62,444 bases of DNA, from assembly GCA_018365455.1 (NCBI GenBank), contig JAGZJZ010000037.1, forward strand, positions 1-62,444, in the 5' to 3' direction. Positions 35,512 through 45,069 of the stretch are shown piece by piece. This DNA comes from Clostridiales bacterium. GTDB taxonomy: Bacteria > Bacillota > Clostridia > Lachnospirales > Lachnospiraceae. A model generated the notes under the pieces. That model ran no database searches. It had not been told where the DNA came from and worked only from the letters and a program-made list of their open reading frames with translations. Both the position numbers and the translations under genes were made by a program. The first letter of the stretch is position 1. Every line of letters begins with the position of its first letter.

Positions 35512-37392
35512 ATGAAAATATTAAAAAGTATCCGATTTAAGTTTTTATTTTGTCTTCTTGGAATATCCATTTTACCCATTCTTATCTTGTTCGGGGTGAT
35601 TCTGAAAAATAACATGGAGTATTACAACAGTCAGATCTCAGCGGCAAGTGACAGTGAAGTACAAAAAATGGTTACAAGCATTAACAGTACTTTTGTGAAC
35701 CTGAATGACCTTATGACTTCGCTGATTTTCAGCCAGTACGACAATGACAGCTGTATGCTGTCCATCTGTGAACAAGAGGGGGCAGACAAAGAGCCGACCC
35801 CAATGGAACGGCTTACAAATTACCGCAGATTCGAGTATGTGAGCAGTAATCTGATCGGAAATAATACCTATGCCAGCGGGGTTTACCTGTTTACGGAAAG
35901 CGGCTACACCTATTCCTTTGTAAAAAACAAAGAGTTTTACTTAGAAGAGGATTATCAAAATGCATCCTGGTATAGAAGCCTGCAGAGCAGCAGCGAATTT
36001 CAGATTATCGAAACTTATCAGAGCAAACAAAGCAAAAATCAGTCCATTCTGCTGGCAAGGCGGTTTACCGATGTGAAAGGAAAACATACCGGGGTACTGG
36101 CGGTAGTGTGCACAAATCAGATGTTTGATGCGTTAGGAGAAAGCACGCTGCCCTGGGGGGAAAGTTTTTTGATGGATGCAGACGGGGAAATTATACCGGC
36201 CAGGGGCAAACCGGATCGAAACGCATACGGATCCAGCCGGAATCTGCCCCGGACAGAAACCACGCTGCCAGCCGGAGATTCTTTGGCTGACCGGAACCGG
36301 CAGGAAGAGGGATTGATGCGGGAAGAAATCCGCCAGATTACGGAGAATAACAAAGGCATTATTTTTCGTAAAGATACCAATGATGCCTATATCTATGGTA
36401 CCCTTGATATCAACGACTGGAAGATCGTCTCGGAGATATCCTTTGACAGCCAAAAGCAGCTGTACATACAGAATATGAAGTACCTGATACTTTTGATAAT
36501 GGTAATTATTTTATTTGTGGTGATACTGGGATATTTGCTGGAGCGGATGTTTATCCGTCCGCTGGTGGAACTGTCAAGGAGCATGAATGAGACGCCCCTT
36601 ACCGATCTGACCTTTCACCACAATTACCAGGAGAGAAAAGATGAAATAGGATCTTTGTACCGGCATTTTGATAAGATGATGAAGAAAATTAACTGCCTGA
36701 TTGAGGACACCTATGTGGCTGAGATTAAATTTTTAAAGTCCAGGCTTCGGAATCTGATGTCCCAGATCAATGCGCATTTTATCTTTAATACATTGGAGAA
36801 TATCAACTGTCTGGCTAAAATTGAAAAGAATAACCAGATTGCAGTCATGTCAAAATCTCTGGGAGATATGCTGCGATACAGTATGGAATACGAAACAGAT
36901 GAAGAGACACTGGCTACTGAAATTTCCCATATCCGGGATTATCTGAATATACAGGAGATCCGGTTTGGAAGTCCGATTCAGCTTAAAACAGAATGCCCGG
37001 AAGAAATACTGGAAAGCCGGGTACTGAAATTTCTGCTGCAGCCGGTGATTGAGAACGCGATTGAACACGGGCTTGCAGGAGAGGAACCGCCATGGATTAT
37101 AACAGTTCGTGCTTATCAGCAGGAAGAAAAGATTATCATAACTGTGGAGGACAATGGGATCGGGGTAGAGGAGGAAACCTTACGGGAGGTCCGCAGGAGA
37201 ATTTACCATTCGGAACACCTGCCAGAGGATGCAAGGTATGCCAGCATCGGACTGTCCAATATTTATAAAAGAATTCAACTGCTGTATGGGGAAGGGTATG
37301 GACTGGAAATTGATAACCTGGCGGGAAGCGGCGTGGTAGTAAAGGTATGCCTGCCATTTCAGACATGCTTCGGAAAAGAGGTGGATCAGTAA
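35512..37392 (+). CDS. YesM-type sensor histidine kinase, locus B
   Basis: 626 residues from ATG 35512 (GGAGGTAGC upstream). Membrane helix 8-32, extracellular sensor domain of about 285 residues, second helix near 325-345, HAMP, His422 in QINAHFIFN (the usual Pro before His is Ala here), then an ATPase domain with VIENAIEHG, DNGIGV and GLSNI. Partner of the regulator that starts at its stop codon. Senses an extracellular ligand, probably the locus B sugar. Confidence 0.92.
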   Translation: MKILKSIRFKFLFCLLGISILPILILFGVILKNNMEYYNSQISAASDSEVQKMVTSINSTFVNLNDLMTSLIFSQYDNDSCMLSICEQEGADKEPTPMERLTNYRRFEYVSSNLIGNNTYASGVYLFTESGYTYSFVKNKEFYLEEDYQNASWYRSLQSSSEFQIIETYQSKQSKNQSILLARRFTDVKGKHTGVLAVVCTNQMFDALGESTLPWGESFLMDADGEIIPARGKPDRNAYGSSRNLPRTETTLPAGDSLADRNRQEEGLMREEIRQITENNKGIIFRKDTNDAYIYGTLDINDWKIVSEISFDSQKQLYIQNMKYLILLIMVIILFVVILGYLLERMFIRPLVELSRSMNETPLTDLTFHHNYQERKDEIGSLYRHFDKMMKKINCLIEDTYVAEIKFLKSRLRNLMSQINAHFIFNTLENINCLAKIEKNNQIAVMSKSLGDMLRYSMEYETDEETLATEISHIRDYLNIQEIRFGSPIQLKTECPEEILESRVLKFLLQPVIENAIEHGLAGEEPPWIITVRAYQQEEKIIITVEDNGIGVEEETLREVRRRIYHSEHLPEDARYASIGLSNIYKRIQLLYGEGYGLEIDNLAGSGVVVKVCLPFQTCFGKEVDQ

Positions 37393-38936
37393 TGGAATAC
37401 CGCTATATTATTGTGGATGATGAAGTTCTAATCCGAAAAGGATTAATCAGTAAGATTGATGAAATTACATCATTAAAAGCTCTTTGTGTGGGGGAAGCGG
37501 CAAATGGGATGGAGGGTCTTCGGGTCATCGGGGAAACAAATCCGGATATTATTATTACGGATATGAAGATGAAAAAAATGGATGGTGTAGAATTTCTGGA
37601 ACGAATCAGCGAGCAATTTCCGGATAAGCCTATTATCGTAATCAGCGGGTATAAGGCATTTGATTACATGAATAAAGCAATTGAAAAAAGAGTGATTGGG
37701 TATGTTCTCAAGCCGTTTTCTTCAGAAGAAATAGAAAGGCAGTTACAAAAGGCAATTGAACAGATTGAGAAGCAGAAGAATTTCTTTATTTTACAGGAAA
37801 AAGCCAAGTCATTGGATCAGCGTAAAATACAGGACATTCTTTTAAGTGCCATTTTAGAGCCCTGGAACGAGGCTCTGGAGGAAGAACTGCGGCAGAAAGG
37901 ATGGGGCCTGGATCACTATTATCTGTTAATGTCTGTCTATACAACGGATCGGAAGAATGCGGAGCATACAGAACAGCTCTGCCGTACCTCTTTAAGTGAT
38001 ATCAGGTATGAATTTCTGCCGAACGGCTTTGGAAGCAGCAACGGTTTTTTGCTGCTTAGCTGCCGGGAAGAAAAACTGGTTGCCAAGATGGAAGTGAAAG
38101 CAGGGCATATAGCAGGACACATGATGAAAGGAGCCTTAGAAAAAATTTTCATCTGTATCGGAAAAGGGAAACAAGGATTTGGAGAGATTCATAAGAGTTA
38201 CGTAAAAAATGAAAAGCTAGTCTGTAATATCAGAATGGAGGATCAGAAAAGACTGTTTTATGAAAAGGATGAAGAATGGGATGAGATTTATACCCGGGAA
38301 TATGTGAAAGATGTTTTTTTGAATATGAAATACCATCCGAAACAGGCGAGAGAGATTATGGAAGCATATTTTGACCGGATGGATTTGAAAAGATATTCCC
38401 TCAGAGCGATTGGAAATGCCTGTGAGAGCATTGTCTCTATGGTAAACCAGTATGCCGTGGGGATGGGAGTGGATACCGATGATATTATGAGCGTTTTTTA
38501 TAAGCGGTATCTTTATTGTAATGACCTGGATAAGATGAAAAAGGAAATATCAGGATATATTACCCTGATACTAAGCTCTATTCAAATGAAAAGCCCTGAC
38601 CAGAATCAGTTGTTTCATTCTATTCAGGAGTATATCAGGAAAAATTATCACCAGAAACTGACCCTTCAGATGATTTCTTCTGAATTTTACGTAACCCCGG
38701 CATATTGCAGCAGCCTGTTAAAGGAAAAGCTGGATCAGAGCTTTAATGAATATCTGGGAGAAATCAGGCTGGAAAAAGCAAAACAGTTACTTAGAGAAAC
38801 GGATTTAAGTGCTGACCGGATTTCGGATGAAATCGGCTATTCCAACCCCAAATACTTTTTTAAGGTTTTCAAAAAACTAACAGGTTTCACACCTTTGGAA
38901 TACCGGATAAAGGAGAAGAAAAAGGATGCTTTATAA
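37392..38936 (+). CDS. YesN/AraC-type response regulator, locus B
   Basis: 514 residues; ATG overlaps the kinase stop (TAATG). Receiver domain with DDE (9-11), Asp57 in IITDMKMK and Lys in GYVLKPFS. A 270-residue middle region of unknown role is followed by AraC helix-turn-helix pair ending PKYFFKVFKKLTGFTPLEYR. Likely activates the operon through the direct repeats at 31979-32011. Confidence 0.92.
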   Translation: MEYRYIIVDDEVLIRKGLISKIDEITSLKALCVGEAANGMEGLRVIGETNPDIIITDMKMKKMDGVEFLERISEQFPDKPIIVISGYKAFDYMNKAIEKRVIGYVLKPFSSEEIERQLQKAIEQIEKQKNFFILQEKAKSLDQRKIQDILLSAILEPWNEALEEELRQKGWGLDHYYLLMSVYTTDRKNAEHTEQLCRTSLSDIRYEFLPNGFGSSNGFLLLSCREEKLVAKMEVKAGHIAGHMMKGALEKIFICIGKGKQGFGEIHKSYVKNEKLVCNIRMEDQKRLFYEKDEEWDEIYTREYVKDVFLNMKYHPKQAREIMEAYFDRMDLKRYSLRAIGNACESIVSMVNQYAVGMGVDTDDIMSVFYKRYLYCNDLDKMKKEISGYITLILSSIQMKSPDQNQLFHSIQEYIRKNYHQKLTLQMISSEFYVTPAYCSSLLKEKLDQSFNEYLGEIRLEKAKQLLRETDLSADRISDEIGYSNPKYFFKVFKKLTGFTPLEYRIKEKKKDAL

Positions 38937-41900
38937 ATCAAAAACAGAGCCGCTTAGCAGAGAACAGTTTCAAAACCCCCCAAGTGAATACCGGGGAGCA
39001 CCGTTCTGGGCGTGGAATTGCAGGCTGGATCGGGAACAATTGCTAAAACAGATTTCTTGTTTTAAAGAGATGGGGATGGGAGGATTCCATATCCACTGCC
39101 GTGCAGGGCTGGACACCCGGTATATGGGCAGAGAATTTTTGGAGGATGTAAAAGCCTGCAAAGAGGAGGCAAAAAAACAGGATTTGCTATGCTGGCTCTA
39201 CGATGAAGACCGGTGGCCCTCCGGAAGTGCGGGGGGAATGGTGACCAGCCAGGAAGAATACCGTTCCAGATTTCTGGTGTTCCAGCCGGAAAACTGGTCG
39301 GATCTTACAGAAGAGATGCCCATGTCTGCAGCAAAAGCAGTTCGCAGTAATCGAAAAAGGATACTTGCCAGATATGAGGTTGAACTGGATGCAGAGGGAT
39401 ATTTAAAAGGCAGCCGAAGATTGAGCCTGGTGGATGATGCATCGAGTTGTTCTGATGGATCGCATTGTTCTGACAGACCGAGTTGTTCTGGCGAATCGCA
39501 TCCTTCTGACGAATCGAGTTGTTCTGACGGATCGCATTGTTCTGACGGATCGCATTGTTCTGGTGGATCAAGTGTCCGCCATCATGTCCCGCAGATGGGA
39601 ACAGCGGTCCCGGAACCGGCAGATTGGGGTGCCGCAGATTCGAAAGAAGAGAGAATCAGCATATGGACAGCCAGTCTGGAGATCTCAGGTGATACACCGT
39701 GGTTTAACAATCAGGCTTACGTAAATACGCTGGACAAGAAGGCAATTGACCGTTTCATTCAATTGACCCATGAAGTCTATTACAGTGAGCTGGGAGAAGA
39801 CTTTGGAGGACAGATCCCGGCGATCTTTACGGATGAGCCTCAGACCAGCCACAAGGAAGTGCTGGATACACCTTTTACATATAAGCCTGTAATTCTGCCG
39901 TTTACGGATGATTTTGAAGATACATTTTACAAAAGCTTCGGCACTTCCATTCTGGATCATCTTCCGGAACTGATCTGGGAGCCGGGAGAGGGAAAGGTTT
40001 CCAGGATAAGATATCAATATCATCTGCATGTGTGCCAGCGGTTCTCCGAAGCTTTTGGAGATAATGTTGGAAGGTGGTGCCAGGATCACGGGATTGCTTT
40101 GACCGGTCATATGATGAACGAATGGACACTTCATTCCCAGACTATGGCTGCGGGGGAAGTGATGCGCCCCATGAAAGAATTCGGGCTTCCCGGAATTGAC
40201 ATGCTGTGCGACAGACGGGAGCTTTCCACTGCAAAACAGGCGCAGAGCGTGGCACACCAGTTTGGGCGGGAAGGAGTAATGAGCGAAATCTACGGCGTAA
40301 CCGGGTGGGATTTTGATTTCCGCAATCACAAGCTTGCAGGAGACTGGCAGGCAGCCCTTGGAGTAACGGTCCGGGTGCCTCATCTGACCTGGGTCTCCAT
40401 GGAAGGAGAAGGAAAGCGGGATTACCCGGCTAGCATCGGATACCAGTCGCCGTGGTATCAGGAATATTCTTATATTGAAAACCATTTTGCAAGGCTTGCA
40501 GCGGTGTTGACAAGAGGTGTGCCGGTGGTACGCATCGGTGTGATACATCCTGTAGAATCTTACTGGCTGTACTGGGGGAACCAGAAGCAGACTGCTGCCA
40601 TCCGGCAGGAGTTAGAATATCATTTTTCCAGGGTGATCGACTGGCTGCTTTATGGGCTGCTGGATTTTGACTTTATTTCAGAGTCGCTTTTAAGTGAGTC
40701 TTCACAATACGGGGAAAAGTTCTGCATGGGGGAAATGAACTATGAGGTGGTAGTTGTCCCAGGATGCCGCACAATGCGAGCCACAACTGTGGATAAGTTA
40801 GATAAATTCATCGCCCATGGTGGAAAAGTCATATTCATGGGTAATATTCCACAGTATGTGGATGCTGTGGAAAGTGAAGCGGTAGTGCGCCTCGCAAATC
40901 AATGTGAAAAAATCCAGTATTCATCATCCCAGCTGCTGGAGGTATTAAAGCCCTGGAGAGATATTGATATCTGTGTGGAAAATACAGAAGGAAAAGACCC
41001 AACCCGGATGGAACACATCGAAACGGGAATACGTGCATCCAATATGTTCTATCAGCTCCGGGAAGAAGACGGACGGAAATGGCTGTTTGTCTGCCATGTC
41101 AACAAGCCCCGGAATGAACACATTACCCATATGGAAAAGTGGGAAATATGGGTGGAGGGAATTTACAGCCCTGTGGTCTACGATACCTTAAGCGGCGGCA
41201 TACGGGAGCTCCATGCGGAATATGAGGGGAATAAAACAAAAATAATCTATTTTGGTTCACAGCATGACAGCCTTCTGCTGGAGCTGAAAAAAGAAAGGCT
41301 GGCAGAACCGGTGGCAGGCACTCAGTTTGGGCAAAATGGGGTGTGTATGAGATGTCCAGGGGAAATCGGACAAGATATAGACTTCTATCCCATGGTAAGA
41401 GATAAAAAATATCTGCCCAAGCCCGAAGCATATCGCCTGTCGGAACCCAATGTTTGTCTGCTGGATATGGCGGAATACGCTTTTGATGATGGAGAATTTA
41501 TGCCGGAGGAAGAAATCCTTCGCATTGATAATCTTTTTCGGAGTAAGCTGGGTTATCCGCTTCGCATGGAAGCCCTGGCACAGCCCTGGACGCAGAAAGC
41601 AGAAGAAACACCCTGCCATATGTTAAAATTGAGATTTACTATTTATTCAGAAATCGAAGTGGACCGGGCTGAACTTGCCATGGAACATCCTGAAAATGTC
41701 CGGATGGAGTGGAACGGTGAACGCATACCGGATGAGGACTCCGGCTGGTATGTAGATGCGTGTATCCGTAAGAGAATTCTGGGGCGGATCAAAAAGGGTG
41801 AAAACCAGTTGGTGATGGAGATTGCGTTTCAGGCGAAGACAAACGTGGAATGGTGCTATTTGCTCGGTGACTTTGGTGTACAGGTGTCAGGCAGGAATAA

Positions 41901-42378
41901 GAAGCTGATAAACATACCCCGGGAGATCTGTTATGGAAATTTTGTAAATCAGGGATTCCCATTTTATGCGGGGAATATGGATTACGAAGTGCCGGTCTAT
42001 TGTAAGTCGGGCAGGCTTTATTTGGAGACATCCCATTACCGTGGGGCACTTATTTCTGTAGACCTAGTGACGCCCGGCGTAAATACGCCACTAGATAGTA
42101 AGAGAGGCGGAATCATTGCACTTGCTCCTTATGTTCTGGACCTGGGAGAGGTAAAAGAAGGCTGGCATAGACTTACTCTGCGCCTGTACGGGAACCGCAT
42201 CAATGCGTTTGGAGCAGTCCATAACGCAGATGCAAAGGAAGAGTGGTATGGACCGAATCTCTGGAGGACTTCAGGCAATAAATGGAGTTATGAATACCAG
42301 CTAAAGGAAATGGGGATTTTAACCACCCCCCAATATTGGATTGCAGAAAAGGAGAAAGTTGATGGAGAAGAAATTTAA
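38926..42378 (+). CDS. Large GH106-like glycoside hydrolase with repeat insertion
   Basis: 1150 residues, cytoplasmic, overlapping the regulator by 11 bases. The N terminus (FQNPPSEYRGAPFWAWN, then KEMGMGGFHIHCRAGLD, LCWLYDEDRWPSG) matches the GH106/alpha-L-rhamnosidase-related group, a TIM barrel followed by beta-sandwich domains (C-terminal half about 600-1150, including a carbohydrate-binding-like VEWCYLLGDFGV region). Residues 174-215 are a run of seven six-residue repeats (SCSDGS/HCSDGS) not expected in the family. Retaining or inverting residues were not assigned. Probably removes rhamnose or a related sugar from imported oligosaccharides. Confidence 0.82.
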   Translation: MLYKSKTEPLSREQFQNPPSEYRGAPFWAWNCRLDREQLLKQISCFKEMGMGGFHIHCRAGLDTRYMGREFLEDVKACKEEAKKQDLLCWLYDEDRWPSGSAGGMVTSQEEYRSRFLVFQPENWSDLTEEMPMSAAKAVRSNRKRILARYEVELDAEGYLKGSRRLSLVDDASSCSDGSHCSDRPSCSGESHPSDESSCSDGSHCSDGSHCSGGSSVRHHVPQMGTAVPEPADWGAADSKEERISIWTASLEISGDTPWFNNQAYVNTLDKKAIDRFIQLTHEVYYSELGEDFGGQIPAIFTDEPQTSHKEVLDTPFTYKPVILPFTDDFEDTFYKSFGTSILDHLPELIWEPGEGKVSRIRYQYHLHVCQRFSEAFGDNVGRWCQDHGIALTGHMMNEWTLHSQTMAAGEVMRPMKEFGLPGIDMLCDRRELSTAKQAQSVAHQFGREGVMSEIYGVTGWDFDFRNHKLAGDWQAALGVTVRVPHLTWVSMEGEGKRDYPASIGYQSPWYQEYSYIENHFARLAAVLTRGVPVVRIGVIHPVESYWLYWGNQKQTAAIRQELEYHFSRVIDWLLYGLLDFDFISESLLSESSQYGEKFCMGEMNYEVVVVPGCRTMRATTVDKLDKFIAHGGKVIFMGNIPQYVDAVESEAVVRLANQCEKIQYSSSQLLEVLKPWRDIDICVENTEGKDPTRMEHIETGIRASNMFYQLREEDGRKWLFVCHVNKPRNEHITHMEKWEIWVEGIYSPVVYDTLSGGIRELHAEYEGNKTKIIYFGSQHDSLLLELKKERLAEPVAGTQFGQNGVCMRCPGEIGQDIDFYPMVRDKKYLPKPEAYRLSEPNVCLLDMAEYAFDDGEFMPEEEILRIDNLFRSKLGYPLRMEALAQPWTQKAEETPCHMLKLRFTIYSEIEVDRAELAMEHPENVRMEWNGERIPDEDSGWYVDACIRKRILGRIKKGENQLVMEIAFQAKTNVEWCYLLGDFGVQVSGRNKKLINIPREICYGNFVNQGFPFYAGNMDYEVPVYCKSGRLYLETSHYRGALISVDLVTPGVNTPLDSKRGGIIALAPYVLDLGEVKEGWHRLTLRLYGNRINAFGAVHNADAKEEWYGPNLWRTSGNKWSYEYQLKEMGILTTPQYWIAEKEKVDGEEI
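39445..39570 (+). repeat. 18-bp tandem repeat (7 units) inside the GH106-like gene
   Basis: Seven units related to CATTGTTCTGACGGATCG, diverging at a few positions; each encodes six residues (SCSDGS, HCSDRP, SCSGES, HPSDES, SCSDGS, HCSDGS, HCSGGS). The reading frame is kept. A typical minisatellite that could change copy number by slippage. Confidence 0.92.
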
Positions 42379-43330
42379 GGATGGCGTATATCCGGTAATG
42401 CTTACGCCGTTTACAGAGGACGATCAGGTTGATTATGAAGCATTGGGAAAGCTGGTGGACTGGTATATAGACGCCGGGGCAGCAGGGCTGTTTGCAGTCT
42501 GCCAGTCCAGTGAAATGTTCTGTTTATCCAGAGAGGAGAGGGTATCCATTGCCAGGTTTGTGGCTGAGAGCGCAGATAAAAGGGCTGCGGTCATAGCTTC
42601 CGGGCATATCTCTGATTCCCTGGATGATCAGGCAGAGGAATTAAACGCCATAGCAGAGACAGGCGCAGATGCAGTTATTTTGTTAACGAACCGGTTGGCA
42701 GAGGAATCACAAAGCGATGAAATCTGGCTGGAAAATCTGAAGTATCTGCTGGAGCGGCTTCCAAAAGACATCCCTCTTGGATTTTATGAGTGCCCTTATC
42801 CATATAAACGCATCCTGTCCCCTAAGCTGTTAAAGTGGTGCGCGGACACCGGACGGTTCTATTTCCTGAAAGACACCAGCTGTGATATCACAGATATAAA
42901 GGAGAAATTAAAGGTAATCCACGGAACACAATTAAAGCTGTTTAATGCAAATTCGGCAACTCTGCTGGAATCCCTGGAACTGGGAGCAAGCGGATACAGT
43001 GGGGTAATGGCGAACTTCCATCCCGAAATTTACTCCTGGCTCACAGATCATTTCCGGGATCAGCCCCAAAGGGCAAGACTATGGAATGATTTCCTCACTG
43101 TGGCTTCCTTTATTGAATGCAGGGCATATCCGGTCAATGCAAAATATTATCAAATGGAGATCGGAAATTTTAATTCCCTCCAGACGAGAACTAAAAGCAA
43201 GGATTTGTTGGATGACACAGGGAGAAAAGAAGTGGAACAGCTGGACCGCCTGACAACATGGTTTAAAAAAACTTTGGCAATGCAGAGCTGTCAGAAAGAA
43301 ACTTCTACATCCGCTCCTGGAAAGGCGTAA
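42362..43330 (+). CDS. Dihydrodipicolinate synthase/N-acetylneuraminate lyase family aldolase
   Basis: 322 residues from ATG 42362 (AAGGAGAAAG; overlaps the hydrolase by 17 bases). Class I aldolase TIM barrel: Schiff-base Lys170 in FYFLKDTSCD and Tyr142 in GFYECPYPYK; the DapA Thr-Thr pair is replaced by Ser49-Ser50. Placed in a sugar catabolic operon, it more likely cleaves or makes a 2-keto-3-deoxy sugar acid than serving lysine synthesis. Substrate unknown. Confidence 0.88.
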   Translation: MEKKFKDGVYPVMLTPFTEDDQVDYEALGKLVDWYIDAGAAGLFAVCQSSEMFCLSREERVSIARFVAESADKRAAVIASGHISDSLDDQAEELNAIAETGADAVILLTNRLAEESQSDEIWLENLKYLLERLPKDIPLGFYECPYPYKRILSPKLLKWCADTGRFYFLKDTSCDITDIKEKLKVIHGTQLKLFNANSATLLESLELGASGYSGVMANFHPEIYSWLTDHFRDQPQRARLWNDFLTVASFIECRAYPVNAKYYQMEIGNFNSLQTRTKSKDLLDDTGRKEVEQLDRLTTWFKKTLAMQSCQKETSTSAPGKA

Positions 43331-43333
43331 ATA

Positions 43334-44296
43334 ATGAAAAAGGTACTGGTAACTGCTACAAACTATTCCCTTTACTGTGGTCCAGGTAAAAAATTACTGA
43401 CGGATTATGGATGTCAGATTACAGAGAATCCCCATCAAAGGCCTTTTCGGTTCGAAGAATTAAAAGACTTAATCATAGATGCAGATGGCGTTATCGCAGG
43501 CGTTGATACCTTTAATGAAGGACTATTTCGATTGTCATCCCGCTTAAAAGGAATAGCAAGATTCGGGGCAGGTGTGGATAATATTGATCTGATAGGAGCA
43601 AAAGCCTGTGGGATCACCGTTACAAACTGTCCGGGTGTGAATGCCTCTGCAGTTGCAGAACAGACGGTGAGCCTGATGTTGTGTCTGACCAGGCAGATCC
43701 CCCGTCTGAACAATAGTATAAGAGAGGGAAAATGGGATAGGATCATGTCACACGAGCTGGGAAAATGTACGGTGGGACTTCTTGGATTTGGTGCAATCGC
43801 CAGAAATGTGGCGAGAAGACTACAGGGCTTTGGACCCAGGATCATTGCCTGTGATAAATTCCCGGATTACAGACAAGCAGAGATATACGGAGTAGAATTA
43901 GCCACCATGGAGGAGGTGCTTAAATACAGCGACATCATTTCGCTGCATCTGCCTGCAAACGAAGAAACCAGGCATATAATCAATAAAGGGTCTATTTCAA
44001 AAATGAAAGACGGAGTTCTGCTGGTGAATACGGCACGAGGAAGCCTGGTAGACGAGAAGGCGCTGGCGGAAGCGCTCAGATCGGGTAAAGCTGCCGGGAT
44101 GGGGACGGATGTATTTGAACAGGAACCGGCAGATCCGGCTAATCCGCTGTTTTCCTTTCCTCAATACATAGCCACTCCCCATACATCGGCAGAGACTTAT
44201 GAGAACTACGAAGCGACCTCATTGGTGACGGCACAGGCGCTGATAGATATATTTGAGGGCAGAGAGCCGGAAAATAAGCTGGTGGTATTCGAATGA
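43334..44296 (+). CDS. D-isomer specific 2-hydroxyacid dehydrogenase
   Basis: 320 residues. NAD-binding GLLGFGAIARNVARRL, catalytic Arg in NTARGSLVDE, Glu in DVFEQEP and His in ATPHTSAETYEN; substrate loop RFGAGVDNID. Phosphoglycerate dehydrogenase-like fold without a C-terminal ACT domain. Starting 3 bases after the aldolase, it probably oxidises or reduces an intermediate of the same sugar-acid route. Last gene of locus B. Confidence 0.9.
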   Translation: MKKVLVTATNYSLYCGPGKKLLTDYGCQITENPHQRPFRFEELKDLIIDADGVIAGVDTFNEGLFRLSSRLKGIARFGAGVDNIDLIGAKACGITVTNCPGVNASAVAEQTVSLMLCLTRQIPRLNNSIREGKWDRIMSHELGKCTVGLLGFGAIARNVARRLQGFGPRIIACDKFPDYRQAEIYGVELATMEEVLKYSDIISLHLPANEETRHIINKGSISKMKDGVLLVNTARGSLVDEKALAEALRSGKAAGMGTDVFEQEPADPANPLFSFPQYIATPHTSAETYENYEATSLVTAQALIDIFEGREPENKLVVFE

Positions 44297-44349
44297 TTAG
44301 ATAGAGTGATAATTACATCTAGCAGAAAATACGTATAGCAGAGACCGGG

Positions 44350-44385
44350 GCAGCGGGCGTTAAGGATATTCTTAGCGCCTGCTGC
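44350..44385 (+). terminator. Terminator of locus B operon
   Basis: GCAGCGGGCGTTAAG pairs with CTTAGCGCCTGCTGC (two G-U pairs), 54 bases after the last stop. The T-tract is weak. Confidence 0.7.
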
Positions 44386-44415
44386 TCTTGCATGAATAAA
44401 AGAGTGAATTTATGG

Positions 44416-44472
44416 TTGACAGAGTTTCCACATCATGTTAATATCTCTAAAAGAGATATATCTATTAGAGAT
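44416..44472 (+). promoter_or_regulatory. PadR promoter with palindromic operator
   Basis: TTGACA (44416-44421) and TAATAT (44439-44444), 17-base spacer. The palindrome ATATCTCTAAAAGAGATAT (44441-44459) covers the -10 and start site; a weaker half-repeat ATCTATTAGAGAT follows (44460-44472). Placement is that of an autorepressor site. Confidence 0.8.
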
Positions 44473-44505
44473 ACTGTAAAGAGACAAGGAGGAATAGAGC
44501 AGCAG

Positions 44506-45069
44506 ATGGATAAAATTATTTTAGGATTATTAATGATGCGGGATATGACCGGATATGAGATGAGAAGCCGAATCAAAAATCATTTTTCATTAATGTGCTC
44601 AGACAGTGCGGGCAGCCTTCAGGCTGCACTGCAGAAATTATTGACAGCCGGAATGATTACCAGTGAGGAATATGTTGAAAACGGAGTAAATAAAAAAATG
44701 TATTCCATTACAGATAAAGGGCGCAGTGCTTTTTATGATTGGGAAGAACAGCCAATGAATCACAAAAAGGCCAAGAACATGGAACTTGCAAAGCTGTTTT
44801 TTCTGGGACAGGTGGACAAGGAAAAAAGAGCCCCATTACTAAACACCTATCTGGAGCAGATAACCCAGGAGCAGCAGTCCCTGGTTAAATTAAAAGAAAA
44901 CATTATGCAATCCATTGCGCCTCAGATGGAGCAATATACAGAGGATCAGGGGGCAATGGACCGGTTTCAATATCAGATAGCGACATTAGACTATGGAATA
45001 GCGGTATTTAACTTTGAGATTCAGTGGTATCGGCAGTTTTTAAAAGGCATGGAGGAGAACGAATATTGA
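44506..45069 (+). CDS. PadR-family transcriptional regulator
   Basis: 187 residues from ATG 44506, which follows AAGGAGGAATAGAG; the frame is open upstream but that stretch is promoter and operator. N-terminal winged helix (ILGLLMMRDMTGYEMRSRI, SAGSLQAALQKLLTAGMI) and a C-terminal coiled-coil dimer domain, as in PadR subfamily 2. It probably represses its own operon through the palindrome at 44441-44459. Its stop overlaps the start of the next gene. Confidence 0.9.
   Translation: MDKIILGLLMMRDMTGYEMRSRIKNHFSLMCSDSAGSLQAALQKLLTAGMITSEEYVENGVNKKMYSITDKGRSAFYDWEEQPMNHKKAKNMELAKLFFLGQVDKEKRAPLLNTYLEQITQEQQSLVKLKENIMQSIAPQMEQYTEDQGAMDRFQYQIATLDYGIAVFNFEIQWYRQFLKGMEENEY

Noticed and set aside
39445..39570. 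CRISPR array
   Set aside because: The units are contiguous 18-bp repeats without spacers and lie in a coding frame. No other spaced repeat series was seen in the window.
39434..39724. Repeat-rich frame reading VVLTDRIVLTDR in another phase
   Set aside because: A by-product of the 18-bp tandem repeat, which stays open in several frames; the GH106-like frame explains the region.
39685..40548. 287-codon open frame on the minus strand
   Set aside because: Lies entirely inside the GH106-like gene, has no ribosome site and its translation is low in recognisable motifs; a shadow of the real gene's codon use.
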